Shown: positions 43,049 through 52,331, counted from the stretch's first letter. The stretch is 64,000 bases of DNA from Sporocytophaga sp. (GCF_017745095.1 NZ_JAGHZZ010000009.1:186001-250000), one strand, 5' to 3'. Notes: generated by a model from the sequence alone, not told the origin. Numbers and translations are program-made.

Positions 43049-44437
43049 ATGAAAAAACAGCTCTACTTTACATTAAGCATTTTAATGTCTGTTTCTGTGT
43101 TAAAATGTTTGGCACAGGCTCCCACACTGGAACTAGATAAGGTTCTTCTGTCTTCTAATGAAATGGCACAACCCTGGGGGATGTGTTTTATTTCTTCAAA
43201 TGAAATACTGTTTACAGAGAAAAGCGGAAAACTGTTCAGATATGTCATCTCTACTGATACCAAGACACAAATCAGTGGAGTTCCTTCAGTCTCTACAGCG
43301 GGGCAAGGCGGACTACTGGATGTCGCCATTCATCCTGATTTTTCGTCTAATAAGTATGTTTATCTTTCGTATTCCATTTCAGGATCTGGAGGAACAACAC
43401 TTGCAATTGGCAGAGGTGTATTAAATAACAATCAGCTAACAGGCTTTTCTGAAATATTCAGAGCCTTGCCTTTTAAAAGCGGTACTAATCATTATGGCAG
43501 CCGTATAGCTTTTGATAAAGACAATCACCTTATTTTTACCTCAAGTGAAAGGCAGGAGCAGGATAATGCTCAGTTATTAGAAAATCATTTGGGTAAAATT
43601 ATTCGTCTGAATGACGATGGGTCTGTTCCAGTTGACAATCCATTTGTAGGTGTAAATGGAGCAAAGCCAGAAATTTTTAGTTATGGCCATAGAAATATGC
43701 AAGGATTGGTTATTCACCCTGAAACAAATAAGATCTATGCGCATGAACATGGGCCAATGGGTGGAGATGAGCTCAACTTAATTGAGGCTGCGAATAACTA
43801 CGGCTGGCCTAAAATAACTTTCGGTAAGAATTATGACGGAAGCACTATTACCATGGATACTGCAAAAGCAGGAATGGAACAACCTATCAGGTATTGGGTT
43901 CCTTCTATTGCCCCTTGTGGGTTGGCAATTGCAAATGTGCAGAATCAGCAAGTCAATGAGGTGAATTTTATTTTAGGAGCTCTTGCCGGAAAACAAATTC
44001 AGTGGGTGAAAATAAAGGATGATAAACATGTTGCTACTTATTCATTCATGCAGAATTATGCGAGATTCAGAGATGTTGAGGTCTCACCTGATGGAAAAAT
44101 TTATGCTTTGACAGAAAGTCCGAATAGTCTGATTCTATTAAGAACAAATCAAGTAGTAACCGGGCTGGTTGAAAGGCCTTCAAACAATAGCAACATACGT
44201 TTATATCCGAATCCGGTCACTGATATTTTTACTATTGATGCGGCTGATATTGCTGGAAAAAATGAAATAGTAATTTGCAACAGTCAGGGCAAAGTGCTTC
44301 GTTCACTACTGGTGTCAGATAATTTATTCGATGCCGGGAAAATGAAAATAGACATTAACGATCTTCCTTCTGGCATGTATCTGATCATTCTTAAATCAGG
44401 AGAAAGCAGCACAACGATAAAGTGTCGTAAATTATAA
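43049..44437 (+). CDS. PQQ-type aldose sugar dehydrogenase with T9SS type A tail
   Basis: Predicted soluble quinoprotein of the glucose/sorbosone dehydrogenase (YliI/Asd) family, oxidising aldoses outside the inner membrane. After a signal peptide (to about residue 23) come the six-bladed beta-propeller landmarks: PWGMCFI, GQGGLLDVAIHPDF, NHYGSRIAFD with the catalytic His148, and HGPMGGDELNLIEAANNYGWP. The last about 80 residues form a type A sorting domain, LYPNPVTDIFTI through SGMYLIILKSG, so the protein crosses the outer membrane by T9SS. Length 462. It diverges from the ECF sigma gene. Substrate is not predictable. Confidence 0.9.
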   Translation: MKKQLYFTLSILMSVSVLKCLAQAPTLELDKVLLSSNEMAQPWGMCFISSNEILFTEKSGKLFRYVISTDTKTQISGVPSVSTAGQGGLLDVAIHPDFSSNKYVYLSYSISGSGGTTLAIGRGVLNNNQLTGFSEIFRALPFKSGTNHYGSRIAFDKDNHLIFTSSERQEQDNAQLLENHLGKIIRLNDDGSVPVDNPFVGVNGAKPEIFSYGHRNMQGLVIHPETNKIYAHEHGPMGGDELNLIEAANNYGWPKITFGKNYDGSTITMDTAKAGMEQPIRYWVPSIAPCGLAIANVQNQQVNEVNFILGALAGKQIQWVKIKDDKHVATYSFMQNYARFRDVEVSPDGKIYALTESPNSLILLRTNQVVTGLVERPSNNSNIRLYPNPVTDIFTIDAADIAGKNEIVICNSQGKVLRSLLVSDNLFDAGKMKIDINDLPSGMYLIILKSGESSTTIKCRKL

Positions 44438-44499
44438 TAAATTCAATTTAAAGCTCTTGACTTTGATGTTCATCTAAGTCAAGAGTCTTATAGATGTTT

Positions 44500-44529
44500 A
44501 AAAGCCAGTTTATAATGAACTGGCTTTTT
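44500..44529 (+). terminator. Terminator after the sugar dehydrogenase
   Basis: An 11-bp stem AAAAGCCAGTT / AACTGGCTTTT with a 7-nt loop, then T-rich sequence. A second hairpin without T-run, CTCTTGACTT / AAGTCAAGAG, lies just upstream at 44454-44485. Confidence 0.75.
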
Positions 44530-44633
44530 ATTTAATTTCTTAATTGGAGTTCTAGAATAGATAGCTGTGTATGCATTACCCAAAGCCAACGACTGAATCC
44601 AGCTGCTTATAATAAATCAGAAGATTTTCTTCG

Positions 44634-45491
44634 TTATAATTTATGTCCGATCGGAATATTAATACCGGCTGCATAAGTATATTGAAGAGAGAGGAAGTTA
44701 TGTTTTACTCTTCCGTTATATATTTTACCCCATGTATAGAAGGCTTCTGCGGCCTGTAATCCAGTGTCAAGGAAGAAGTATTTAAATAAATCAATTCTAA
44801 GAGATCCTGTTACTCCTATAACTATACCTGATAGTTTGAAAGGACCGTCGTTATGGTAGCCAAGAACTCTTGAATCAGTTTTGGGAATCAACACACCACC
44901 ACCTGGTTTTACGAGCCCTCCAAAGCGGAGATTCTTATTTTTTGATTCATATATAACCAGCCTTTTGACTAACGATATCATCAGATAGTTATTTCCGTTG
45001 GTATGTTCAAACTTAACAAAATCCGGAGTTATCAATGTATCCTTATCAATGCGCTGGCCATAGATTTCACCTTTAACATGTCTGACTTCATTGTCATTCA
45101 TAACATACTTCAAATGGTTCCAGCTTCCTTCAATACCCCAACCTTTCTTTTCATTGAACATGAAACCTATATTCAGATTGTATTGAGGAACGGTTGGAGG
45201 AGTGCGAAAGAAATTGTCCATGTCTGGCTGGTCATGAGCTCGTGCTTTTTCTACTTTAAAATCATAGCTACCATTAGGATTACTTCCTGCAAAGTGCAAG
45301 GTAGAACGTGAATACATATCTCGGTTATATCCCCACATCAGATAAAATGAGCTACCATTCTTTCCGGAAGAGGAGGTGTTATCCTGGGCATTGGAAATGA
45401 ATACGAAGGATGAGAAAGGGAGGAAGAATAAAAAGCTGCGTAAGCTTTTTCGTAATGAAGACTTCAAAGGAACCAACAAATTAATGATCAA
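44634..45491 (-). CDS. Putative outer-membrane beta-barrel protein
   Basis: A 285-residue exported protein of no named family. The N terminus is a long basic signal (about 1-35, ending SFVFISNAQ), with a possible later start. The rest alternates polar and aromatic/hydrophobic residues in strand-like stretches (SSFYLMWGYNRDMYS, QYNLNIGFMFN, NNYLMISLVKRLVIY, HNFLSLQYTYAAGINI), as in small bacteroidete barrels of the PorT/OMP_b-brl kind. It stands alone, 100 bp before another barrel-like gene on the same strand. Function unknown. Confidence 0.65.
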   Translation of the reverse strand: MIINLLVPLKSSLRKSLRSFLFFLPFSSFVFISNAQDNTSSSGKNGSSFYLMWGYNRDMYSRSTLHFAGSNPNGSYDFKVEKARAHDQPDMDNFFRTPPTVPQYNLNIGFMFNEKKGWGIEGSWNHLKYVMNDNEVRHVKGEIYGQRIDKDTLITPDFVKFEHTNGNNYLMISLVKRLVIYESKNKNLRFGGLVKPGGGVLIPKTDSRVLGYHNDGPFKLSGIVIGVTGSLRIDLFKYFFLDTGLQAAEAFYTWGKIYNGRVKHNFLSLQYTYAAGINIPIGHKL

Positions 45492-45591
45492 TCTGAGAAC
45501 TTGCTGTAAAGTTAAGGCAGGAGGATATTAATTAGCGGATCTTTGTATTCCGATTTCTTACATGCTTCGGTCACACATAAGTTTTAGATGA

Positions 45592-46263
45592 TTATTTACT
45601 TATTTGATAATGTATACCTAAAAGGATAGAAAAGGCGCGGTTATTCAAAGGTGTTGATTGACTGTTACTTTGGATGTTTGTTAACCCATAAGTATACCTT
45701 GCGTCAAAAATGAAGTTGGTCCTATTTCCGATCCTGTATTGAAATCCGGCCCCGCAAATCAGTCCAATGTCATTCTTTTTGTAATCGCTTGATTTTATTT
45801 GACTCCCGGAAAAGCTCTCAAAATCGCCATTAGCCAGATCTTTGGTATATCGCATTGATTCTGAAGCTTCCAATCTAAAAGCGGTAGATACACCAGTAAA
45901 AAATTTAGGTCTGAAGGGTTGATCTTTTTTTCTTAAATATACTTCGATGAGTAAAGGAATTTCAAGGTATACAAGATTTAAATATGAATTCCATTTTAGG
46001 TTGGAAGAGTCTGTACTTATTTGCCCTGTTCTTCTCGCTCCTTTAGAAGATATTAGGAAATCTGCATTAAATCCTACATTAGGGAACTTTTCCCATGTTA
46101 CCGAAAGTCCGGCAATTGTACCTGGTCTTGTCTTTCCATCAGTCAATCCATTTAACCTGCTTAGATTTAATCCCACTTTAGGTCCAATAAACAAGGATTG
46201 AGAAGTGGCTTCATGAACACTTGCAAATAGCAAAACATATAGGAAAAAAGTAAGGGCTTTCAT
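45592..46263 (-). CDS. PorT/OMP_b-brl family outer-membrane protein
   Basis: Small outer-membrane barrel of 223 residues. A signal peptide (to about 21, ATSQ) precedes LFIGPKVGLNLSRLNG, the usual first strand of the bacteroidete OMP_b-brl_2 family. Later strands include GFNADFLISSKGAR, YLNLVYLEIPLLIEVY, DIGLICGAGFQYRIG and NFIFDARYTYGL, and the protein ends with the aromatic-rich SILLGIHYQISK. These patterns identify the fold but not the cargo or partner. The 458-bp region upstream holds its promoter. Confidence 0.8.
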   Translation of the reverse strand: MKALTFFLYVLLFASVHEATSQSLFIGPKVGLNLSRLNGLTDGKTRPGTIAGLSVTWEKFPNVGFNADFLISSKGARRTGQISTDSSNLKWNSYLNLVYLEIPLLIEVYLRKKDQPFRPKFFTGVSTAFRLEASESMRYTKDLANGDFESFSGSQIKSSDYKKNDIGLICGAGFQYRIGNRTNFIFDARYTYGLTNIQSNSQSTPLNNRAFSILLGIHYQISK

Positions 46264-46721
46264 AAAAGTGAATTATTATATTTTAACCTCTATGCTCCAC
46301 TAATGTTAAGGTTCTGACGATAAATCCCTATAATGATTGGACAGAGCTATGTAAATATAATAGAGAAACAGAGCTTTGCCAAAATATAAGGCTGCTGGCT
46401 TTAATATTATTTTAATTTGGCTTAGCCTACAAAATGGATGTCTCTCATCAATCATATTGCTGGGCTTGGAGAGAAGGGATGCAGTGCTTCTAAAGATTCA
46501 GAACAAATATTTAATGCTCAGCGTATTAGGAATGGTAATTTTTTTGTCAGAATTTTATGGGTATCAGGCGTGTATTTTAGAGGGATATGCGTGAAGGTTT
46601 ATAACCCGGTCATATTGCTGCTGAAAAATTCATAATCTAATAATCTGTGTCATCTTTTAAATAGTTGTCACTCAATGAAATTGTGTTAAATTTAATCTTT
46701 AAACATAAACCTTTTTTTAAT
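46264..46721. other. Intergenic region, nothing recognised
   Basis: A 458-bp gap between divergent genes. Short overlapping frames of 65-72 codons exist but lack any familiar domain, signal or spacing, and no clear promoter, hairpin or RNA gene was found by eye. It probably contains the promoters of both flanking genes. Confidence 0.5.
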
Positions 46722-48329
46722 ATGAATAGACTAAAACTTTTACTAGTACTTTTACTAACAATTCAATTTTCATCTTTTGGACAAGTTAATTTATCAAAAG
46801 ATTTTAAGGTAACCGTCAGCGAGCCTTTCCAGGTGATTGATGGTGCAAGTAAGGAGTATTTTTCCGATGGAAAAGGCAATGCAATTTCTGTGAAAACAGA
46901 CGCGGAGAAAGTATTCATTCAGCGTTTTAATGCTTCTACGATGAAAGAAGTAAGTAGAAAAACATACGAAGATTTTCCTCCTTACAATAAGGTGCAAAAG
47001 GTAATGAAGGTTGGCGATAAACTATATTACATTTTTAGTTCATTCAACAAGAAAGCCAAAGTAGAAGACCTATATGTAAGAGAAATTAATATGGCTGACG
47101 GAACTTTTCTAAGCCCTAAATTACTCTTTTCTACCAGCTCAGAAGTAACTGTCAGCTCATACGTAGATGGTTTGCCAGGTATGTTTGGTGCAGGAGCAAT
47201 AAGATTTGAAGTATTAACTTCATTTGACAACTCCAAAATCATGCTTCGTTACAGAACAAAGCCAGAAACCAAAAAAGATTCAAAAAGCTTTGATATAATA
47301 GGTTTCTATGTATTTGATGCAGCATTTAACAAGCAATGGGGCGGTGAAGCCAAAATGCCTTACACTGAGAAGCAAATGAATAACCTTGCTTATACTGTAA
47401 GTAAAGATGGGAAAGCATTTATGCTTGCTGCGATAAATGAGACAAAGGAATTTCAGTTGCTGACAATCAATAAAGACCTTTCTGTTACTCCTCACAAAAT
47501 GGATATTGATGGCAAATTGTTTTTTCAGGAATTTAAGCTTCGCGAAGCTGCTGATGGAAATATTACCTGTACAGGTTTTTATGCAAATGGAATGGATGTA
47601 ACGGTAAACTGGACTGGAGCAGGAGCATTAAGCTTTAATACAAACGGTATCCTTCACTTCAAAATGGATCAGAATGGAAAGATTCTTGAAAAACATGATT
47701 ATGAATTTCCAATTGAATTGATCAATCAATTTGAATCTGGAAGAGCGCAAGCTAAAAATGCTAAAAGAGAAGGTGAAGGTAAAGCAGGTATCAATGATGT
47801 AAAAATGACCAACCTTGTTCAGGCAGAAGATGGAAGCACCGTCATTGTTGGAGAGCAGCAATATATAAGAAATGAGTTTGTAGGTACGAGACAAACTACA
47901 GTTTATTATTATGCTGATGTTATTGTGACTAAAATTGATGCAAAAGGGAAACTGCTTTGGATGAAAAAATTACCTAAGACCCAGATAGGAACACTTGGTA
48001 AAGGTGGAATGGGTATTCGTTTCATCAAATCTAAAGAGGCTGAGTATGTACTTTTCTTAGATAATATTAAAAATGCAGACATAGGAAAGGATGAAGCTCC
48101 TGCTAAGCATCAGGATGGAAAAGGAGGATACTTGACTGCATTTAAAATCAATGATGCAACAGGTAACTATGAAAGACATCCTCTTTTCAATATAGAAAAT
48201 ATCAATGGTGTTGAAGCATTCCAGTTTAAAACGCCAAGGATATTTGATTCAGCAGATAAAACCTTCCTTTTGGAAATATACCTTAAAGGTAAGCAGGACG
48301 GAATGGTTAAGATGGAATTGTTGAAGTAA
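46722..48329 (+). CDS. Exported protein of unknown function
   Basis: A 535-residue protein with a clear signal peptide (NRLKLLLVLLLTIQFSSFGQ). The ATG at 46722 is preferred over an in-frame one 57 bp upstream because the signal then starts at the N terminus. The mature part is rich in beta-strand stretches with repeated D-x-K/N-G turns (for example NKDLSVTPHKMDIDGKLFF, DQNGKILEKHDYEFP, DAKGKLLWMKKLPK), which suggests a propeller-like fold, but no named family is recognised. There is no T9SS tail, so it is probably periplasmic or lodged at the outer membrane. It is monocistronic with a terminator. Confidence 0.72.
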   Translation: MNRLKLLLVLLLTIQFSSFGQVNLSKDFKVTVSEPFQVIDGASKEYFSDGKGNAISVKTDAEKVFIQRFNASTMKEVSRKTYEDFPPYNKVQKVMKVGDKLYYIFSSFNKKAKVEDLYVREINMADGTFLSPKLLFSTSSEVTVSSYVDGLPGMFGAGAIRFEVLTSFDNSKIMLRYRTKPETKKDSKSFDIIGFYVFDAAFNKQWGGEAKMPYTEKQMNNLAYTVSKDGKAFMLAAINETKEFQLLTINKDLSVTPHKMDIDGKLFFQEFKLREAADGNITCTGFYANGMDVTVNWTGAGALSFNTNGILHFKMDQNGKILEKHDYEFPIELINQFESGRAQAKNAKREGEGKAGINDVKMTNLVQAEDGSTVIVGEQQYIRNEFVGTRQTTVYYYADVIVTKIDAKGKLLWMKKLPKTQIGTLGKGGMGIRFIKSKEAEYVLFLDNIKNADIGKDEAPAKHQDGKGGYLTAFKINDATGNYERHPLFNIENINGVEAFQFKTPRIFDSADKTFLLEIYLKGKQDGMVKMELLK

Positions 48330-48349
48330 TTATCTTATATAAATGAAAG

Positions 48350-48382
48350 TAAAGGGCAGCTCTATAAAAGGGTTGCCCTTTA
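48350..48382 (+). terminator. Terminator-like hairpin
   Basis: AAAGGGCA pairs with TGCCCTTT across a 15-nt loop, about 20 bp after the stop codon of the unknown exported protein, followed by an A/T-rich stretch. Confidence 0.55.
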
Positions 48383-48521
48383 TTATTTGCTTAAATATTC
48401 CTTGTTCATAGAAAGAGCAAATGAGTCAGGTATTATTTACTTTTTTAGCACCTGTTAGATAAAATCCTTCTCTTTGCGGGAGAGAATCAGGATGAGGTCC
48501 GTTTTCAGGCTTTATAAAAAG

Positions 48522-48556
48522 AAGAGCCCGAAGATGGCAGATCTTCCGGCTCTTTT
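48522..48556. terminator. Bidirectional terminator before the methyltransferase-like gene
   Basis: AAGAGCC and GAAGAT pair with ATCTTC and GGCTCTT around a GGCAG loop with one C-C mismatch. A-rich and T-rich flanks suit both strands. It ends the minus-strand gene that follows and backs up the hairpin at 48350. Confidence 0.65.
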
Positions 48557-48584
48557 AATTAATAGAATCTTGCCTTGATCAAAG

Positions 48585-49262
48585 TTAATTCATCGCAAAA
48601 AGCTTCTTTAAAAATTTTCTTAAAGACTTCTTTTTCTTAGATGGATTAACAAATTCACTTTCAATAAACTCACTATGCTTAGGTACGCATAGGATATATC
48701 CTTCATCATTATATAGCCTGATAACGGTATGAGTATTGCCAAGGAGTTTATAAACAAAATCAATATTTCTGTTTTTAGGACGGGCTATGTTGTCAGGCAA
48801 ATTGCCATGATCAAAGTTTCCGTCTTCATAAATTCTTAAGTCGTCTATCAGGAAAACGTCATTAGCAATCTGTTTTTTTACTGCAAGTATTTGCTCTATT
48901 TCCTTTTCTAAAGGATATTTAACTTCCTCGATTTTCTCATCATTGTATCCTAATATTCCTCCGTCAGCACCAGGAAAATGAGCATCGAGCCAATAAAATG
49001 TAGGTAGATCTGCATTTGTTAAAAGTTGGGGTACCAGGTCAAAGCTGTTGCCTTTTACAATTTTTACATTGTCATTGGTCTTGAATCGTTCTCTGCACAA
49101 ATTGTAAAATTCATCCATGATTTCCGTTGAGATGATCTCATGAAATCCTGCATCAACGGCTACCTGAATGCCATCACCTTTAAAAGAACCTGTTTCAAAA
49201 AATGATTTTAATTTAAATTGATTAACAAACTTGTCAAGTTTAAACCTTGCTAATGTACCCAT
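48585..49262 (-). CDS. SAM-dependent methyltransferase-like protein
   Basis: A 225-residue protein with a class I methyltransferase look: FFETGSFKGDGIQVAVDAGF gives the glycine loop, STEIMDEFYNLCRERF the acidic end of strand 2, VKIVKGNSFDLVPQLL the third strand, and FYWLDAHFPGADGG the fourth with its acidic residues. This order is similar to TylF/CmcI-like proteins. The last 40 residues end in a basic tail (KKKKSLRKFLKKLF) that may bind membrane or RNA. It is isolated, with terminators on its 3' side. Substrate unknown. Confidence 0.65.
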   Translation of the reverse strand: MGTLARFKLDKFVNQFKLKSFFETGSFKGDGIQVAVDAGFHEIISTEIMDEFYNLCRERFKTNDNVKIVKGNSFDLVPQLLTNADLPTFYWLDAHFPGADGGILGYNDEKIEEVKYPLEKEIEQILAVKKQIANDVFLIDDLRIYEDGNFDHGNLPDNIARPKNRNIDFVYKLLGNTHTVIRLYNDEGYILCVPKHSEFIESEFVNPSKKKKSLRKFLKKLFAMN

Positions 49263-49624
49263 TTAATCTTTGGTTATAGATTTTGTTGAAAAATATGATT
49301 TTAAAGTTATTACTATTTAGTTGAAAATAAAATTTTTATTTGGTTATGAGGGGCTTGAATTTCAGTATTATGCATGCTTTGTCTGCAGGATGTGATCGCT
49401 TTTATGCAGTATAATTCTTTATAATGAATTCAAAATGTAATCTAATCATTAGAATTCATTTACAATAGAGAAGGGCTTAGGAGGTTTTTTTGTATATTAG
49501 TGTTATATCCTTCTTAAAAGGACAGAAAGTAATTTTTAACTTTTAAAAAATTCTTTAAGAATTAATTTTTAAAGATCAGGGATGGTTCCTAGAGGAATAT
49601 TGAAAAAATAATTAAGCTATATTA
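49263..49624. other. Divergent intergenic region with an inverted repeat and a gene-end remnant
   Basis: A 362-bp non-coding gap. AATGAATTC (49423-49431) and GAATTCATT (49452-49460) form a 9-bp inverted repeat. TATATTAG at 49493-49500 is a weak -7-like element. The last 30 bp carry TTGAAAAAATAATTAAGCTA, also found at the 3' end of the T9SS gene in front of the downstream paralogue, so it looks like a leftover of a lost gene copy. Confidence 0.45.
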
Positions 49625-50686
49625 ATGAAGAAGATTTTTACATTGGCATGCCTTTGTATGCTGCAGGTGCTTTGTTTTGCACAGAACTCAGGCTTTTATT
49701 ACCAAGGAGTTGCTAAAATGAAAGGTGGAATTCCAATAACGAATCAAACTATTTCAATTTACATTTCTATTTTAAGTACATCTCCTGATAAACTCTTTTA
49801 TAAAGAAAGCCATTTGGTAAAAACAGATGATGCGGGAAGATTTTCACTGGTAGTTGGAGAGGGAACTGAGGTTCAAGGAAAATTCATTGAAGTAGACTGG
49901 AGAAGCAAAGAGCTGTGGATACAGACAGAAATGGATGCTGGCATGGGTGTCGAAGATATGGGGAAATCAAGGATATTGCCTGTCCCTGTCGCTGCTTATG
50001 CACTGAACGCACTGAAGATTCCTTACGATTTTAAGATTAACACTTCCTCTTTCCCGATTAAGATTAAACAAGGCGAAAGTGGATTCGTGGGGCTTGAGGT
50101 TGTAACGTATTTATATGAACACGAACCCGTACAGGTTTTTGTGGAAAATACCGCATCTGGTGCAAATATTTCACCTTTAAATTTTACTTTACTTGGTAAT
50201 GGAAAGTCAGTTTCTGTTACGCCGGGCAGAAATATGGCACTAGGAACGTATGAGGTACCTTATACAGCCAAGGCAGCTTCTGGAAAGGAGCGGACGGGTA
50301 AATTATTGTTCAATGTCATTGAAGACTCACTTAGTAAATATGTTGCTGGTAAATGGAATGTTACAGTGGGTCGTTCCGGAATGCCGGATACCACGTACAT
50401 TGAAAATATAGTTATTGTGGACAGTATGACTGTTAAATTTTCCAATAGTGTTTTATTTGGAGGTCTTCCATTGCTTAACAACCAGATTGGTAAGATCACA
50501 GCAAATGGCGGTAATTATGGTTTGAAAATTGAATACGTTCCGTTTACCAATCCTTCCTTGAGCAATACGGAAGCTGGTTTTGTTGATTTTTTTAATGCAA
50601 AAAAAATGGTTATGACAGTTCAACGTAGATATGATGTCAATTTTAGGCAAACAATTGATTATTTTAATTTGACTTTCACAAGATAG
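49625..50686 (+). CDS. Exported protein with bacteroidete YQGV-type N-terminal module, paralogue A
   Basis: A 353-residue exported protein. After the signal peptide (to about 20) comes GFYYQGVAKMKGGIPITNQTISIYISILS, the N-terminal module common in bacteroidete surface proteins, running to about 127 (SRILPVPVAAYALNA). Then a central beta-rich part and a C-terminal part starting SKYVAGKWNVTVG, which looks lipocalin-like. It is a clear paralogue of the protein at 51213: the first about 125 residues are nearly identical, the middle differs and the C-terminal theme returns. Its role is unknown. It is likely co-transcribed with the next two genes. Confidence 0.75.
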   Translation: MKKIFTLACLCMLQVLCFAQNSGFYYQGVAKMKGGIPITNQTISIYISILSTSPDKLFYKESHLVKTDDAGRFSLVVGEGTEVQGKFIEVDWRSKELWIQTEMDAGMGVEDMGKSRILPVPVAAYALNALKIPYDFKINTSSFPIKIKQGESGFVGLEVVTYLYEHEPVQVFVENTASGANISPLNFTLLGNGKSVSVTPGRNMALGTYEVPYTAKAASGKERTGKLLFNVIEDSLSKYVAGKWNVTVGRSGMPDTTYIENIVIVDSMTVKFSNSVLFGGLPLLNNQIGKITANGGNYGLKIEYVPFTNPSLSNTEAGFVDFFNAKKMVMTVQRRYDVNFRQTIDYFNLTFTR

Positions 50687-50706
50687 AATAGGTCATTGGT
50701 TTTAAT

Positions 50707-51210
50707 ATGAATAGTAGATTTTTAAATGATATGAAAAATATTCTTTTAATAATGGTATTGTCTTTTCTTATAATGGAAGCAAAAGGACAACATACAGAAC
50801 ACATCATCAGCTCATCCGGGAACTCCACAAGTTCAGGTCAGTATGCATTGACTTTTACATTCGGGGAGCCTGTTGTGATGTCCTCAGTTTCGGATTCTTA
50901 TAAGTTATCACTAGGGTTTATAGGAAAGGATCTGGAAGCAAATGTGGTTACTTCATTAAATGAAGAGAAGGAATTAAGCATAAATGTTTTTCCCAATCCT
51001 TTTACAGATCAGTTTCAGATAAAATTGGATAATACTTCTGAATATGAAATAAACATTTACAACATTCAAGGAACATGGATTGCCACATTACAAAGTGCTC
51101 AGACAAAAGAAGCAAGATTTAGTCCTGCTATTACAGGCGGTTGTTACTACATTGAGATAATCAATAAAGCAACCTCAGAAAGAAAGTTTGAAAAAATAAT
51201 TAAGCTATAA
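50707..51210 (+). CDS. Short T9SS type A protein
   Basis: A 167-residue exported protein. The first part has the STSSGQYALTFTFGEPV pattern seen in many bacteroidete T9SS proteins, and the second half is a type A sorting domain: INVFPNPFTDQFQIKL, INIYNIQGTWIA, and the KFEKIIKL end. A start at the internal Met9 (50731) would give a cleaner signal peptide and cannot be excluded. It sits between the two paralogues with 20- and 2-bp gaps, so the three are one operon. It may act as a surface anchor or partner for the YQGV-type proteins; this is inference. Confidence 0.78.
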   Translation: MNSRFLNDMKNILLIMVLSFLIMEAKGQHTEHIISSSGNSTSSGQYALTFTFGEPVVMSSVSDSYKLSLGFIGKDLEANVVTSLNEEKELSINVFPNPFTDQFQIKLDNTSEYEINIYNIQGTWIATLQSAQTKEARFSPAITGGCYYIEIINKATSERKFEKIIKL

Positions 51211-51212
51211 TA

Positions 51213-52331
51213 ATGAAAAGAATTTTTACTCTTGCTTGCCTTTGCTTGTTGCAAGCGATTTGTTTTGCTCAGAATTCTGGATTTTACTATCAGGGTGTTG
51301 CAAAGATGAAAACTGGTGCCCCAATATCAAATCAGAATATATCAATTTACATTTCTATTTTAAGTACATCACCTGATAAGCTCTTTTATAAAGAAAGTCA
51401 TTCTTTGAAAACAGACGATGCCGGTAGATTTTCTCTTGTAGTAGGAGAAGGGATAGTTGAGCAAGGAAAGTTTAATGAAGTAGATTGGAGAAGCCAAGAA
51501 CTTTGGATACAGACAGAGATGAATGCAGGGACAGGAATTGAAGATATGGGTAAATCCAGAATACTGCCTGTGCCGGTGGCTAACTATGCCGTTAATGCAG
51601 AAAATGTCTCCAATATACCTTATGATTTTAGGCCAATTATTAATGGCTCTCAAAATATTTTGAAACAAGGAGAAACTAACACCAAGTTTAACGCAGGCAC
51701 TGAATCATACATGTATGAACATGGAACTGTTGAAATGTTTTTTAACAATACTCCTAATGGAATAACTGTATCACCTGAGAATTTTAGTGTTAATAAAGAT
51801 GGTATTGCAACAAAGCAAGCTTTAACCATAACCATTGATAAAAATTTGAATCCAGGTGATTATGAAATACCTGTGCAAGGGAAAGCGGCATCTGGTAAGA
51901 TGAGAAGTGGAAAACTCACTGTTAAAATTATTGAAGATTCAATCAGTAAGTATTTAGCTGGTAAATGGAAAGTTGTGGATACTTATGGTGGAAAGGATAC
52001 GACTTATACAGAAGTAATAAAAGTTATTGACTCTGAAAAATTTCAATTTACTAGTAATATTATTCGGAATGGTCATATTTTGTTGAAAGATAAAATGGCC
52101 AGCTTAAATTATGGCGGGAATGTGCTTGGATTAATATCCTTCCTAGGGCCAATTGGAACAAGGACCCTTGCGGACCCCACTGCTTATTTTAATGTGGCCG
52201 GTTTAATAAATGATATTACCAACATCACGACATTTAAGGCTACCCTTACTATTCTATATGATCGTCCTGGTTCTTCGCCGCCTGTTACACTTAGTGAAGA
52301 TCATACCTTAACATTTACCAGAATTGAGTAG
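51213..52331 (+). CDS. Exported protein with bacteroidete YQGV-type N-terminal module, paralogue B
   Basis: A 372-residue paralogue of the protein two genes upstream. Signal peptide RIFTLACLCLLQAICFAQ, the same N-terminal module to about residue 128, then a diverged middle and a C-terminal part opening with SKYLAGKWKVVDTYG. Shared segments (ISIYISILSTSPDKLFYKES, RFSLVVGEG, ELWIQTEM) show a recent duplication, while the C-terminal halves differ enough to suggest new ligand specificity. It follows the short T9SS gene by 2 bp and is the last gene of this group. Function unknown. Confidence 0.75.
   Translation: MKRIFTLACLCLLQAICFAQNSGFYYQGVAKMKTGAPISNQNISIYISILSTSPDKLFYKESHSLKTDDAGRFSLVVGEGIVEQGKFNEVDWRSQELWIQTEMNAGTGIEDMGKSRILPVPVANYAVNAENVSNIPYDFRPIINGSQNILKQGETNTKFNAGTESYMYEHGTVEMFFNNTPNGITVSPENFSVNKDGIATKQALTITIDKNLNPGDYEIPVQGKAASGKMRSGKLTVKIIEDSISKYLAGKWKVVDTYGGKDTTYTEVIKVIDSEKFQFTSNIIRNGHILLKDKMASLNYGGNVLGLISFLGPIGTRTLADPTAYFNVAGLINDITNITTFKATLTILYDRPGSSPPVTLSEDHTLTFTRIE

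Noticed and set aside
46376-46635. Two overlapping frames of 65-72 codons in the gap before the unknown exported protein
   Set aside because: They overlap each other, lack a domain or signal peptide, and have no operon context.
49423-49460. AATGAATTC / GAATTCATT inverted repeat as a terminator
   Set aside because: The loop is 20 nt, the stem is A/T-rich and no T-run follows; it is also upstream of, not after, the flanking genes.
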